From assembly GCA_002900995.3 (NCBI GenBank), contig CM035311.1:3658001-3722000 (forward strand): 64,000 nucleotides of DNA. The letters are read 5' to 3'. The DNA comes from Ganoderma boninense (lineage: Eukaryota; Basidiomycota; Agaricomycetes; Polyporales; Polyporaceae). A program made the position numbers and the translations under genes. The notes under the pieces were generated by a model, which saw only the letters and a program-made list of their open reading frames with translations, did not search any database and was not told the origin of the DNA. Positions within the stretch are counted from its first letter, which is position 1. Every line of letters starts with the position of its first letter. Positions 46,284 through 57,121 of the stretch are shown in pieces.

Positions 46284-49248
46284 ATGATGTCGGACGCTAT
46301 GAACACGTCGATTCCCCTTCTCTTCGACAACATGATGAAGATATACTTCCCTTCGGTCGACTCGGACGGCTTCGACAAGGCGTTTCCGCAGGACAAGATT
46401 GGCAGGATCAGCACCAAGCTGGCCGACGCTCTGAAGGATAAACCCGTCGATACCACGGATAAACGACACTACTTGAAGGAGAAGCTCATCTCAGAGGCAT
46501 GGGTAAGTTTACTCGGTTGTCTCCTCCCGCGCAACCCGCGATCTCAACGGTCCGTGGCCACAGCTCGAGGTTGACGGGGACGAGAGTCTCTGTCCCGGCT
46601 TCGAACTGAACATCTCTGAGCATCGGTCTGATCTCAGCGACCCCAAGAAGCTCAAGATCGACGGGGCGATGATCTTGACGCTCTTCAAGGACGCTATCCA
46701 GAAGGGTCGCTCCAACTACTTCCTCGACGACCTCGCGATCGAGTTCAAGAGCGGCGGGACGGAGAACGACGCATGGGACGACCGGGCGAAGAAGAACCTG
46801 GAGTCGATGGCCGAGAAGCGTTTCAAGGTTCGCGGCCAGCTCATGTCGTACGGGGAGCGGTACTTCTACTTCCAGCATCGCACGGGGCTCTTCATGCTCT
46901 TCGTCAACGGGGACGAGTTCCGCGTCATCCGCTGGGACCGCTCGGGCTGCATCGTCACCGAGGCCCTGAACTACATCGAGTCTGCCGACCACACGAAGAA
47001 GCTGCTCCAGTTCCTGTACGCGTACTCGCAGGCGACACCCGAACAGCGCGGGATGGACACCACGGCCACTCGGCTGTCGAAGGACTCTTGTGGCTGGCAG
47101 TGGATGCAGAAGCTCGCGGTCGCTCACGCGAAGGACCTCGACTATGCTGATGGGACTGTGCTTGACTCTGTGCCCGAGCGCTTCGTCATCAAGGCGACTC
47201 GTGATGCGCCTTCCTCTACTTTGTTCGACGACAAGACCTTGGCTGGCGATCCGGCTGCGACGACGGGCTTCGCGGACCTCTCCGCGCTCGGCGACACCTC
47301 CACCGTGGTGACTCCGGTCTTCAAGTACGTCCGTGACCTCTTCCGCGAGTCGGTCCCCGAGGCGTGGACGTGTTACAGCCTGAAGGTCCACGGGGGCGAC
47401 TACTTGGTCGGGAAGCCCACGTTTGCTCCGCAGGGCATGGTGGGTCGTGGCACTCGCGGGTATGTCGCGCTGGAGTGGAAGACCCAGCGGTTCGTGTTCC
47501 TGAAGGACGCTTGGCGGCCCTTCTACCAGGGCGTGGACGAGGAAGGTGCCACACTGGAGATTCTCAACGATGCGCACATCCCCTTCGTTCCCACCGTTGT
47601 CTGTCACGGGGATGTCAATGGGGGAAACCAAGAGACCCATGCCTCAGAGTACTCCGCGACTGGAAAGAAGGAGCCGGACGTCTTTGGCGGACAGGGAATG
47701 GAGGCTCGTCCTATTGCGCCCATTCCTTCACGTTCCAAAGCCTCGCGTTCTCGCAGCACGACATCTGGCGGCTCTACTCCAACGATGCCGACGTCCGACG
47801 GTCAACATCCCCCTGATCCAAACGACTTTGATCAATCGTCGGGTCCTGGCAGCGGTGGGCGGAGCGGGAAACGTTCTCGGTCTCAGACGAAGGACCCAGT
47901 CGAACTTCAGGACGGGACAGGTCTTCGTCATCTCACGCATTACCGAATTGTCGTCGCTCAAGTATGCTTGCCGTCTTTGGTGTTCACAAATGGGAAGCAG
48001 TTGATCCGAGTTTTATGGAACTGCATCGACGGTGAGCCTCATCCGAGCATTTCACGCTCGTAACAAATAGCGCTGATGCACATACCTGTTATAGCACATG
48101 GCGAAGTCGCTGAGCGGTGTAATATTCTCCATCGCGACATCAGCGTCGGTAACATCTTGATTCTCCCTATTGTCAAAGTCATCCCCAGCAAGAGGAAGGG
48201 GCAAAGGTTCCTTATTGCATGGAGCGGAGTGTTGAGCGATTGGGAACTTGCGAAGAAACGCCCCGATACAAACGACCCTTTCAAAGCCCGCCAGCCTCAT
48301 AGAACTGTAAGTGTTTGCCGCGTAGCCTTTCACCTGTCGTGTTCTCACCAGCGAGTATCCATCCAGGGCACCTGGTATTACATGTCCGTGTTTTCGGTCC
48401 AGTACCCCGGCAGTCCCACCGCAATTTCAGACGAGCTCGAATCTTTCCTCCACGTCCTCTTGTACCTCGCCGTCCGCTTCCTTCGCAGCAGCCTTCCGTC
48501 CCCCGGAATCTTTGTCGACAAGTATTTCATGGCGTCGGGTGCCGACGAGAAGGGTAGGACCCTATGCGGAGAGTTGAAGCAGAACGTCATCCGCAACGGT
48601 CAGCTGGTCTTCAGCTGGAAGCCTGTCACCTTCCTTCCAGACCCCGAGTCCGAGTCCACTGAACCGACCGCCGCCCAGCCCCCTCCGCCCAGTCCCCTCA
48701 ATCACCTCATTGTAGACCTCCTCAGCCATTTCAAGGCTCACTACGCGGTCATGGCATACAACGCCGCACACGCGTCGGGGTTTCAACCCAAGCCCCTCAA
48801 GTCGATGTACGCGGTGACCACCGATATCTATGCAGACGACGTCTCCGACTCAGATTCCGACTCGGACTCGGATTCCGACATCGAGGTCAACAACGACACA
48901 CTCCTTGAGTTGAGGCAGACCTGGGATGAAGAGGTGGCGCCCAATGCCGCACTACCCGAGGGCACGGACACATTTGACACATCCTCAGCCGCGGCGCTGG
49001 AGGTCCTGGAGCCGACTGACGAGGAGAAGAGCAAGGCCGCCCGCTTGGCGACGCACAAATACGTCAAGAACTTGTTTTTCAAGTATATTAGAGCCAACGT
49101 CATCTGGCCGTCCCGAGACCACGTCGGCGACCAGCTCAAGGGTTACGTCCGTGCTGAGCAGACGTTGAAGCGGCTTCGCTACGAGAGCACGATGATACCA
49201 ATTGCCGAGGCTGGGGAGTTGTCTACGCAGCCCGGCCCACCAGCTTAA
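46284..49248 (+). CDS. FunK1 fungal-type protein kinase K1
   Basis: Four exons (46284-46502, 46564-48031, 48095-48306, 48367-49248) with 60-63 bp introns and consistent phases give 926 aa. The N-terminal ~180 residues form the accessory region typical of FunK1 proteins (YFPSVDSDGFDKAF). The kinase region spans roughly residues 190-680, with GQLMSYGERYFYFQHRTGLF early, a catalytic HRDISVGNIL (HRD about 575-577) and SDWELAK in place of the usual DFG, as is normal in this family. GTWYYMSVFSV follows, where other kinases have the activation and APE segment. The C-terminal ~250 residues include an acidic Asp/Ser tract (48840-48890) and a final conserved block (GDQLKGYVRAE). Likely a cytosolic protein kinase of unknown substrate; FunK1 families are expanded in mushrooms. 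It is a duplicate of K2. Confidence 0.9.
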
Positions 49249-49895
49249 TGTCGTCGTGTTGCGTACGTGATACAGAGGCTTCTTTCTCTCTGAGGTACCA
49301 TGTTTTTATTCACAGCGTAATGTAGCCTGACCACGTAGCATTTTGCATTACATTGTAAGCAATGGACCGAGACCGATAATGGTGTTCGCGAACTCGAGCT
49401 ATTGTCGAAGTTGGCTCGCATGTAGTCAACGATGTGCTTCTTGGACTGAATGTGCTTGGAAACAGCTGGCGAGGAGAGGGGTAGGAATGCGCCGCGATCT
49501 GAGGTGCACTCGAGGCCGAAGTTCATCCCGGCAGACCCAGAGCCCCCCAACGGTGCATAAACGCTAGTACACAAATCCAATCAGATTTAGTCGCAAGAGA
49601 TGCATCAACTGTCACACTCGCAGGTCAACATCAACCTGTTTGATGCTACGCCCACAATGATCGGTTGCGTGATCTTGTCATATGGCCCAGTAATTGCCGG
49701 CGTTGGAGGGCAGAACGGCTCATAGTCCGGAGGGACAGTATCTCGGATTTGTGGCTTCCCCAAGTTCTCCTTCATCGAATTGAACATTTGGTAAAAGCCG
49801 CCGTCCTGAAACCATCCTACGTCGCCGATCTCAGCTTCGCTCACCCACGGGTCAAAATCCGGCATCCATAGTGGATGGCCGTATCTGTGGTACAC
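49245..49895 (-). CDS. conserved basidiomycete protein of unknown function (5' end unresolved)
   Basis: Two exons are clear: one from an unresolved start near 49895 to 49636, and one from 49563 to the stop at 49245, joined by a 72 bp GT-AG intron (49635-49564). Reading across gives IIVGVASNSVYAPLGG. The first exon has YGHPLWMPDFDPWV, EAEIGDVGWFQDGGFYQMFN and DYEPFCPP, the signature layout of a mushroom-specific family (HGYPLW...IGDVG...GGF...LFN) that I know only as hypothetical proteins. The second exon has ECTSDRGAFLPLSSPA and IVDYMRANFDN, as at the C-terminus of that family, then a longer tail than usual. No ATG precedes the first exon in frame; a TAA lies near 49955, and CCACAG just inside suggests an upstream intron. 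No known enzyme motif. Confidence 0.65.
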
Positions 49896-51001
49896 AAGGT
49901 GATCGGCGTAGATTTTCCAAGGTGCAGAGTCGGACGTGGAGGGGACGGCGAATTACATGGTTGTTCGTAGAGCCGAGAAGAAGAGAAGGGAGGGAACCTA
50001 GGATGTCCAGTAAGAATGCGAGGGAGGGGATGATGAAGGTTGTGAACAGTCCTCGAGCAGGCATGGAGGCCACAGCCCCTACTCGAGTACGAGTACACCA
50101 CATGTGATCCTGGTACACTTCGAACCCAGGAATTCTACAATGTTCGATATTCAACCTACGGACAGTGCTTAGCGACAAGCCGCCGTGTTTTGTTCCGCAG
50201 CCAGCTCACTCCCTCTTACATACAGTGATAAGATAATAGCAGCGGTCTTTAAACGTATCAAGGCACAATTTCACGCACCTGCAGGTATCTCGACCTGTTC
50301 CTTCCTACGCCAACATCGAGTGAGCAACCCTGTGCCTGTGGCACCTGCACCGGTCATGCTGAGAGGCTCAGGGGGCTATATCCTTAAGTAAGTCTCAAAC
50401 GGCCAAGGCGCGAAGACACTCCACGAGACAGGAGTGATGGCGCCACCCTGATCTCATGTAGTGCATGGAGGAACGCCGTGTACGTACATCGGTGTCCCCT
50501 CCAAGTCCCACTCGCAGTCGACGGACGAATATGCTTCACTGAGTTGATGCGTCTAGTAAGGGGACGGAAGTATCAAGGTGTCAGAGATGCGCCGTCGTAG
50601 GCCAATTAAGACCAGCCAGACAGCGCGAGTGAATTGAATTCGAGGGGCTCAAAAAGTATGTATGGCTCAGAGTTAAGTTGAAGGTTCCCGTGCGCAATCC
50701 AGCGGCGATTCGAACGGGCGGGCTCGATACAACGCCGGACCTTCGACCATCAAGCCATTCCGCTCGGGCTCGAAGCCATCTGAGCTGGTGATATATACGT
50801 CGTATAAGGTGTCACATGGGTGCAATTTTGCACGAAAAGATAGACATTATGCGCATTAGGTTGGGTCTCCCAAAACCGACAATCATGTCGATGAAGCGGA
50901 GCGGAGCAGGTAACAGTCACTACCGGTGTGGGACCTCGCGAGCGTAGGTTCTGCCAGTACGGCGTACTCGGCTCCAGTGGCATTTGGTTATCGTTACCGG
51001 T
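49896..51001. other. intergenic
   Basis: Should hold the missing 5' exon and promoter of the preceding gene and the 3' flank of esterase D. No other gene is supported. Confidence 0.45.
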
Positions 51002-53199
51002 TCAAACTGGGTACGCGAGAGTGAGCTCCGTGAGCGCCGCCATGGGCTCCAGTCGAAGGGTGTCGGCCCCCATCGCGACTCCGTCATCGTGTGTCTCCAG
51101 CACTCGCCGCTGCTTGGTATCATACTGGGGCCAGTAGACCGCACTCGCGGACGCGGTGCCGTTCGCACTGTCGCCGTTCGGGTCGAGCGTCGCGACGAAC
51201 CGGATGATGTAGTCTGCCAGCGCCGCGCCCATGAACGCGGGGATCAGGTCGCTGCCATGCGCGTACCCGAGGCCCTGCGAGTTGCCAGTGTGCCCGACTG
51301 CGAGCAAGGGAGGTGACAGCTAGTTGTGAGCATTGGAAGCGCGTGATGAGGAGGCGAAAGAGAAGCGACGCACTGTATGACCAGGTGGGCTGCTTGGACG
51401 AACGCTGGTTGAGGAAGAAGCGGCGCGGGGCCTGGAAGACAACGTCGCCCTGGAAAGCGGCCATGCGCTTGTACATCGGCGCGAGCTGGTTGTCGTCGCC
51501 CGTCCCGAACGGAGAGCCCGCAGCTGGGTCGGCGGGATAGAGGGAGTACAGGGGTTTGAGGAGGGCCTGAGGCGTGCGCGAGAAGAAGTACTCGTGCACG
51601 TAGTCGTGGAACTCCTGCTCCGTTCTGTAGTCAGGCATGGGGTCAGCGGTGGCGCAATAAATGATAGATCGCGTCGACGTACGTGACGTTCCAGCTGCCC
51701 GTGGCGAAGATGGTGCCCTCATCGAGCGCGTCCCCAGTGATGAACGGCACATCGGCCACCTGGCCGGCGAGCACCAAGTGCTGCGGGGGAGCAGTCAGGA
51801 ATATGCCGTCCGCGCGGGGAGCCCAAGGTGTGGCAAGCCCGGAGTAGCTGAAGAGGTCCGGGACAGCGTTGGCAGCGGTTGTCAGCGGGGACCTGACGGA
51901 GGCACGCGAGCGTGTCGGAGGTGCCGCCGCACCCAGCCGCGTCGACGATCTGGTCGTAGAACGGCTGGAGCTCCTCGATATCGCCCGTTGGGAGGGGTGA
52001 CCCGGCGCTCATGATGGCGCCACGGAAGAGGCCCTCAGCGTTTCCGTTGTTGGTGATCATATGAAGGGCGGACGAGATTGCGCCAGCCGAAGGACCCCAG
52101 AGCGTGACCTTCTCGGGGTCTCCGCCGAAGTCAGCGATGTGTTTTTGTATCCAGCGAAGGGCCTCGCGCTCTAGGTGACGTTGCTTCAGCGGTTGAATAC
52201 AACCATAAGAGACAGGTGCGCTTACGATCTTGGAGACCGAGGTTACCGACGCCCGCCTCCTTGACCTCCTTTCCACCAAGGAACCCGAATGGTCCCAGGC
52301 GGTAGTTCATCGCGGCATAAATAACGGGTTGGCCCATCTCAACCGAGTGCGCGACAATCGTGTCCCCGGGAAACCTACATACGCGGTCAAAATCTGGCTA
52401 GTCTCGAGGCGGACATGTACTGGTAGGAGAGACACGCACAGTTCACTCGAGCCGAAGACAAAGCCGCCGCCGAAGATCCACTGTCCCAAAAGTCAGAGCC
52501 AAATTTCGTCGGGCATCTCGTCGAGCCGCGCGAATCGAGAGACGTACAGCAATGACAGGCAACTTGTCGCCCGCCTTCGTCCCAGTGGGGACTTGCACGT
52601 TGATCGTCAAGCCTATCTCGCAGAGGTCAGCAATCCGCCCATCGTCTCCGGATCCGTGCCACGCGCACACACGTACAGTCTTCGCCCTGCACGCTCGAGC
52701 TGCCGCCCGCGATGCCGCCGAGCTCCGCCATCATGTCCGCGAGCATCGCTGCAGGCATGTCCTCGCGGATGGATGGAATCAGCTGCATGCACTCTGTCGC
52801 CGCCTGAGTCGCGTCGATCGTCCCCCTGTAGCTCTCCACCGGAACGGGAAGGCGCAGACGGAGGTCGCCGACTCTGCGATGCGAATAAGGAGCGGGATGG
52901 ATCATGAGTAACGCAGGGATCGAGGATGAGCGTAGGCGGGCTTACGGCGGCTCTGCGAATGGGATGCCATGGAAGGTGGTCACGGAGCCGTCGATGACAC
53001 CAATTACTTGAGCCTTGTCCATTGTCACAGTCGCGAGGGTTGAAGGGGCGGACAAAGACATTGACGAAGACTCGGGTGGAGACACAGCCGCTGGAGTGGG
53101 CACCGCGGCAGAGGCAGGTGAGGTGCTAGCCGATGACGCAGTGACAGCCCAGATGAGGAGGGCGAGCTGGAGGAAGGGAATGAGTCGCGGGGAGAACAT
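51002..53199 (-). CDS. secreted type-B carboxylesterase D, diverged, with one frameshift
   Basis: ATG at 53199 to a stop at 51002. The N-terminus is a signal peptide (MFSPRLIPFLQLALLIWAVT) followed by a Ser/Pro/Ala-rich linker absent from A-C. Landmarks: FHGIPFAEPP, VGDLRLRLPVPVE, GEDCLTINV, WIFGGGFVFGSS, MNYRLGPFGFLGGKEV, EALRWIQKHI, nucleophile WGPSAG (Ser near 52089), DEGTIFATGSWNVT (Glu), APRRFFLNQRSSKQ, and YAHGSDL with the triad His. The frame breaks by one base near 51884: VPA is followed by a wrong frame, while the shifted frame resumes with TTAANAVPDLFSYSG. No intron I tried restores phase. Either a young pseudogene or an assembly error in an otherwise complete gene. The distant relation to A-C argues against recent tandem origin. 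Confidence 0.75.
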
Positions 53200-54097
53200 C
53201 TCGAGGGTGAAATCGCGCGCGGAACCCGACACTGGCAGGTCAAAGAACCGCGATGATAGACGGGTACTATGAGGTTATTACGAGGTTCTTGCATGCCCAA
53301 GAACATGGTTTATATACGTACGGCTGCCTCAGCATGCGAACGTCCTCGACAGGTCACGCGACAGGTACACGAGAGACAGTACTAGCTCGTATGCTGTCCT
53401 CGGAGGCCTTGCCGGCCCAGTGACGTTTGATCTGCCGATAACGCTGCCGAAGGACAGGAAATGGGAGCTTGGGGCTTGTAGAACGCAGTGAAATAGATGA
53501 GACGGTTACCAGACCCATTCAAAGCCCATGCCGAGCTCTCTATCGAGGACGTACTTGGCCGGCGTCAGCATTGCCGCTTGTACGCGCCTTCCACACAACT
53601 TCGGCGCGCTTCAGGGTGACAACTATCAACCGTGATATAGCTATTCGTCCCGCGTCCGTGTGAGCGGAATGGTGGGGAGGAGAGGGGGCAGGCAATCATA
53701 GACTCGAGAAGCCATGCCGCGGAAGTACGTGCCCTGGACCAATCAGACGGAGCATGTCTGTTCAGTGCGGTGCTCAGTGCGTATTCGTCTGTAGATGACT
53801 GGATCGAAGCCCACCTCTTACATGTCTGCCAGCGGCGCAAGCTCTACAATCGGAACGAGGCCGGAGCCGAGGAAAACATGATGTGGCCATGAGGAGAACT
53901 TGGGATGTTCACTCCAGTGAGCCGGGAGCTGTCGTATTTGTCCGCTGGGGCACTTGCCAGGGGAACAGAGCATCGATGGAGGAGGCAGTGGTGAATGAGA
54001 GGGGGAGGTGGCAACGGCGTGCGCCGCTGCAGTTAAACCAAGAAACTTAAGAAATACATCCTTACAAGATACGCCTTCTGCATCTCCACCCGCTTCT
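53200..54097. other. intergenic
   Basis: Esterase D promoter side and RIB3 3' flank. I see no gene. A minus-strand frame ending near 53818 continues past the RIB3 stop in another frame and is not supported. Confidence 0.45.
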
Positions 54098-56448
54098 CTA
54101 TGCTTGTCCTTGCGCTTTCGCCACCTGCGCCTCGCGCCATCGCACCAGCTGCTCCACACTGATCATCTTCAAGCCCCATCGATCCGCGAACCGCCTGCAC
54201 CCGTCCCTGCGCATCATGCTCCCGTCCTCGTCGTCCTCGACCAGCTCGCACAGCACCCCAGCCTTCGGCAGCCCCGCGACCTCGCAGAGGTCCAGCGCGC
54301 TTTCCGTGTGGCCTCTCCGTGTCAAAACGCCACCCTCGCGAGCGCGCAGGGGCACCATGTGGCCAGGGCGCGAGAACGCGTTTGCGGGGGTCGAGGACGG
54401 GGATGCGAGGGCACGAACGGTCAGCGCGCGGTCGTGCGCGGAAATGCCAGTCGTTGTGCCGTGCTTGTAGTCAACGGTGACGGTGTAGGCCGTGCGGTGC
54501 CGGTCCTCGTTCTCCGGGACCATCATGGGGATCTGGAGTTCTTCGAGGCGCGGGCCGGGGAGAGAGACGCAAATGTACCCGCTAGGAAAGATCAAAAGGG
54601 TGAGCGAGTGTCTCGGACAACGAGAATGGGGCAACATGGAGGCTATTTCAACGCCAGGCATGGCCGATCGCGAGCGCGTGTGTCATGGGCGATGTGGCAC
54701 AGAGTCCTCTCGCGATCGCGCCGAAGTTTACAAAAACGTTGCAATTGCACGACGGGCAATAGCTGATACCACCACCCTGATCCTGGGACCAGGCGATAAG
54801 AACCAACGCCGTGAAAGGACGACGGGAATGTGCCGGTGAGAGAGGAGACGCATGTCGAAAAAAAAGCATGCACAATGGCTGAGCCATATACGCGCTTTCC
54901 AGCAATCCTCCAGCTGTCCTGACCGAGACCAGTAACTAAGATCACATAACAGAGAAGAACGTTCAGGTGCGGGAACTGTTGTTCATGAATCTGGACGTCA
55001 TCGCCCTCGGAGGGGTATAAGCTGTGCAGCGTGACTCGAACACGGCTGCACATGAGCCTATTCGCCAATTGCAGTCATTAAGACCACATCCGACCGCTGC
55101 ACGAACGTGACAAGTACTTCGCATGAGCGTACATGGGAAAGGACCGCGGGTGAGGATGGTTTTCACGAAAGCGCCCTTCTTTGATCATAGAGAAGCCGAA
55201 GCTGTCGGGCAACTGAGCCACAGCGTCACTGGCTCGTAGCACGACGGGCATGGCGCTATTTCCGACTGCACAAAGGTCGATAAAAAGTCGTGCGAGTGAA
55301 AGACTTTTCTCTGCACATGACGAATTCGACAAAAGCCGAGCAAAAAGTCTCAGAAACGAAAGGCCCTCTCCACCACTTTGTTCGACTTTGCACCGACCAG
55401 GGAAAGGTTTTACACGTGTATCGGTCGACTTTTCATCCTTGGAGAATAACGCCATGCATGTCGTGTAGTGAAAGAGGACATGCGCCTCATCTTCCGCACA
55501 AGCCCAGCGGCCGCATGGGCAGCATATCCGCGGCAAATATTCTGCGAGGAGCGCACTGTTTAATGGCCAGCGGCGCTCACTCCATGATGTATGATACATC
55601 GGAGGGTGGTCCGATGGGGGCGCAAAGCCTGATCGACACGGATGCAGGCTTTTGTCTACTCACGAGGCTGTTCGCTGACACTCGCAACGCGAACACACCG
55701 ATTCCCCGCTCGACCACGAAACGCTAATGCACCATGCGAAGCTCAACCTTTGGGTCCTCTAACCCCTACATGTGGCGCGCATATAGCCAGGTGCAATCTT
55801 CGGGGAGTTCACCCCGACCGCACCCCGAAACATAGCTCCGGCGCACAGCATCCCCGAGGAATGGGGTGGATGGCCTGTTGCCGTGAGCTTGGGATGGTGG
55901 AACGTGCGTGCGACTTGGAACGCGCTTGACCGAGCGAGGCTTTCCATCCGTCGGGTTGCGCAGGAAATGACAAAACCCACCACGTCGACAGAACTTTGCA
56001 GCGCCGCAAACTGTCAGGCAGGATGGAGATGACGGATACGCGCGCGAAGGGGGCCTCCGGGAAAGCTCGGAGCAAGGGGAAGGAAACCTGGCCAAATTCG
56101 GAGGGACCGTACTCACCTGGAGTGCTTGATGAGCCACGCCATCTTCTGCGTCGACACCGCGCTAGCTGCGACGATGAGGTCGCCCTCGTTCTCCCGCCCT
56201 TCGTCGTCCATGACGATGATGAACTCCCCCCGGCCAAAGGCTTCTATGGCATCCTCGATCGAGTCGAACGCAAAGGCTTCGCGAAGCGGGACATTGTGTA
56301 CCTCCTGCGGGCGAGAAGAGGAAGCGTTTGCCGGGATGAGGGGGAAGTCCGTCGGGTGGGTGCCGTTCATTTTGTGGACGGGCTTAGAGGGAGTCGTTGG
56401 AGAAGTCTGAGCCGATGACTCGGACACCGCGAGGGCTACGGGCGCCAT
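54098..56448 (-). CDS. RIB3: 3,4-dihydroxy-2-butanone-4-phosphate synthase
   Basis: Two exons, 56448-56117 and 54581-54098, give 271 aa. They are split by an unusually long intron of 1535 bp (56116-54582; GTGAGT donor, CTAG acceptor). The junction restores the invariant K-H-S-S-G-Y-I-C stretch. The enzyme converts ribulose 5-phosphate to 3,4-dihydroxy-2-butanone 4-phosphate and formate in riboflavin synthesis. Visible family motifs: the metal/substrate loop [10 protein letters not shown] (about residue 80), [34 protein letters not shown], and [19 protein letters not shown] near the C-terminus. The ~50-residue N-terminal extension is Ser/Pro/Thr-rich and variable. Normal family length is about 210-230 aa plus extension. 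Divergent from the phosphate carrier across a 673 bp spacer. Confidence 0.93.
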
Positions 56449-57121
56449 GTATGTGAGGGCCGAGAACGAGGAGGAGATGGAGGCGAGATGGTGGTAGGAA
56501 AGACAGGGACTCAGAGGGCGCGGTGGTGGATGTCTGCGACGAGTGTTGGCATGGTGGTCTGACTCTAATAGTCGAATTCACGAGGGCTCTGGGCCACGGG
56601 TGTGGCTGAGGCCTGAGGAGAGTGGCTGAGACAACGGTGTGTAAGGAGACGCGTGATTACGAACGGGTAACGACATCATCCTGCCCCGAACCTGACACCG
56701 TCTCGGCCAGGAACTTGTATAGGCGCAGTTCTTATGCAACCCATTATTGAAGCATGCACACATATATGTCTATCTCAGGCGTATCTCAATCTACCCCGTA
56801 CCTCCCCGTATACACTCCACTACTCCGGACGGCCGAAACCACCGATTGGCGGGGCAGGAGGTGGGTAACTTCGAAGCGCCCTTGAAGCGTGGGTGGCGAT
56901 TGGCGGAGAAGGGCATCGGCACAGGCCGGGAGCGGAGGCCGAAGAGTACCGTGACCAAAATTTATACGGCCGTCGCGCGGATTGGGCGGCATCCTTCCCC
57001 GGTCGTCCTTCTTCCCTCACCACCACCCGCCAGCGCCCCTCCGCTTCGACTCGGACAGGCCATCCAGTCAAGCCACATAGACGTTATATATTATCCCCTT
57101 TACGACCTCTAGATAATACCC
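56449..57121. promoter_or_regulatory. shared spacer between divergent RIB3 and phosphate-carrier genes
   Basis: RIB3 (minus) and the carrier (plus) start back to back with 673 bp between the ATGs. A TATATATTAT stretch about 35-40 bp before the carrier ATG may position its transcription start. No other motif is claimed. Confidence 0.5.

Larger units (their letters stand above)
45736..47640 (+). repeat. left arm of a large inverted duplication (pairs with about 62070-64000)
   Basis: Near-identical over the promoter, leader, exon 1, intron 1 and the first part of exon 2 of kinase K1, with only a few substitutions (for example CCCGCCCCCCCG versus CCCGCCCTCCCG in the leader). Similarity becomes patchy beyond about 47130. 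The partner continues to the last base of the window, so the true arm length is not known. Confidence 0.9.

Noticed and set aside
46486..47640. 384-codon minus-strand frame opposite kinase K1 (and the equivalent 516-codon plus-strand frame 61701-63251 opposite K2)
   Set aside because: Antisense shadows of the conserved kinase exons; both preserved only because the duplicated arms are near-identical.
54643..55068. Possible nested gene inside the RIB3 intron
   Set aside because: Minus-strand 141-codon frame lacks any domain and codon bias; only the intron itself is claimed.
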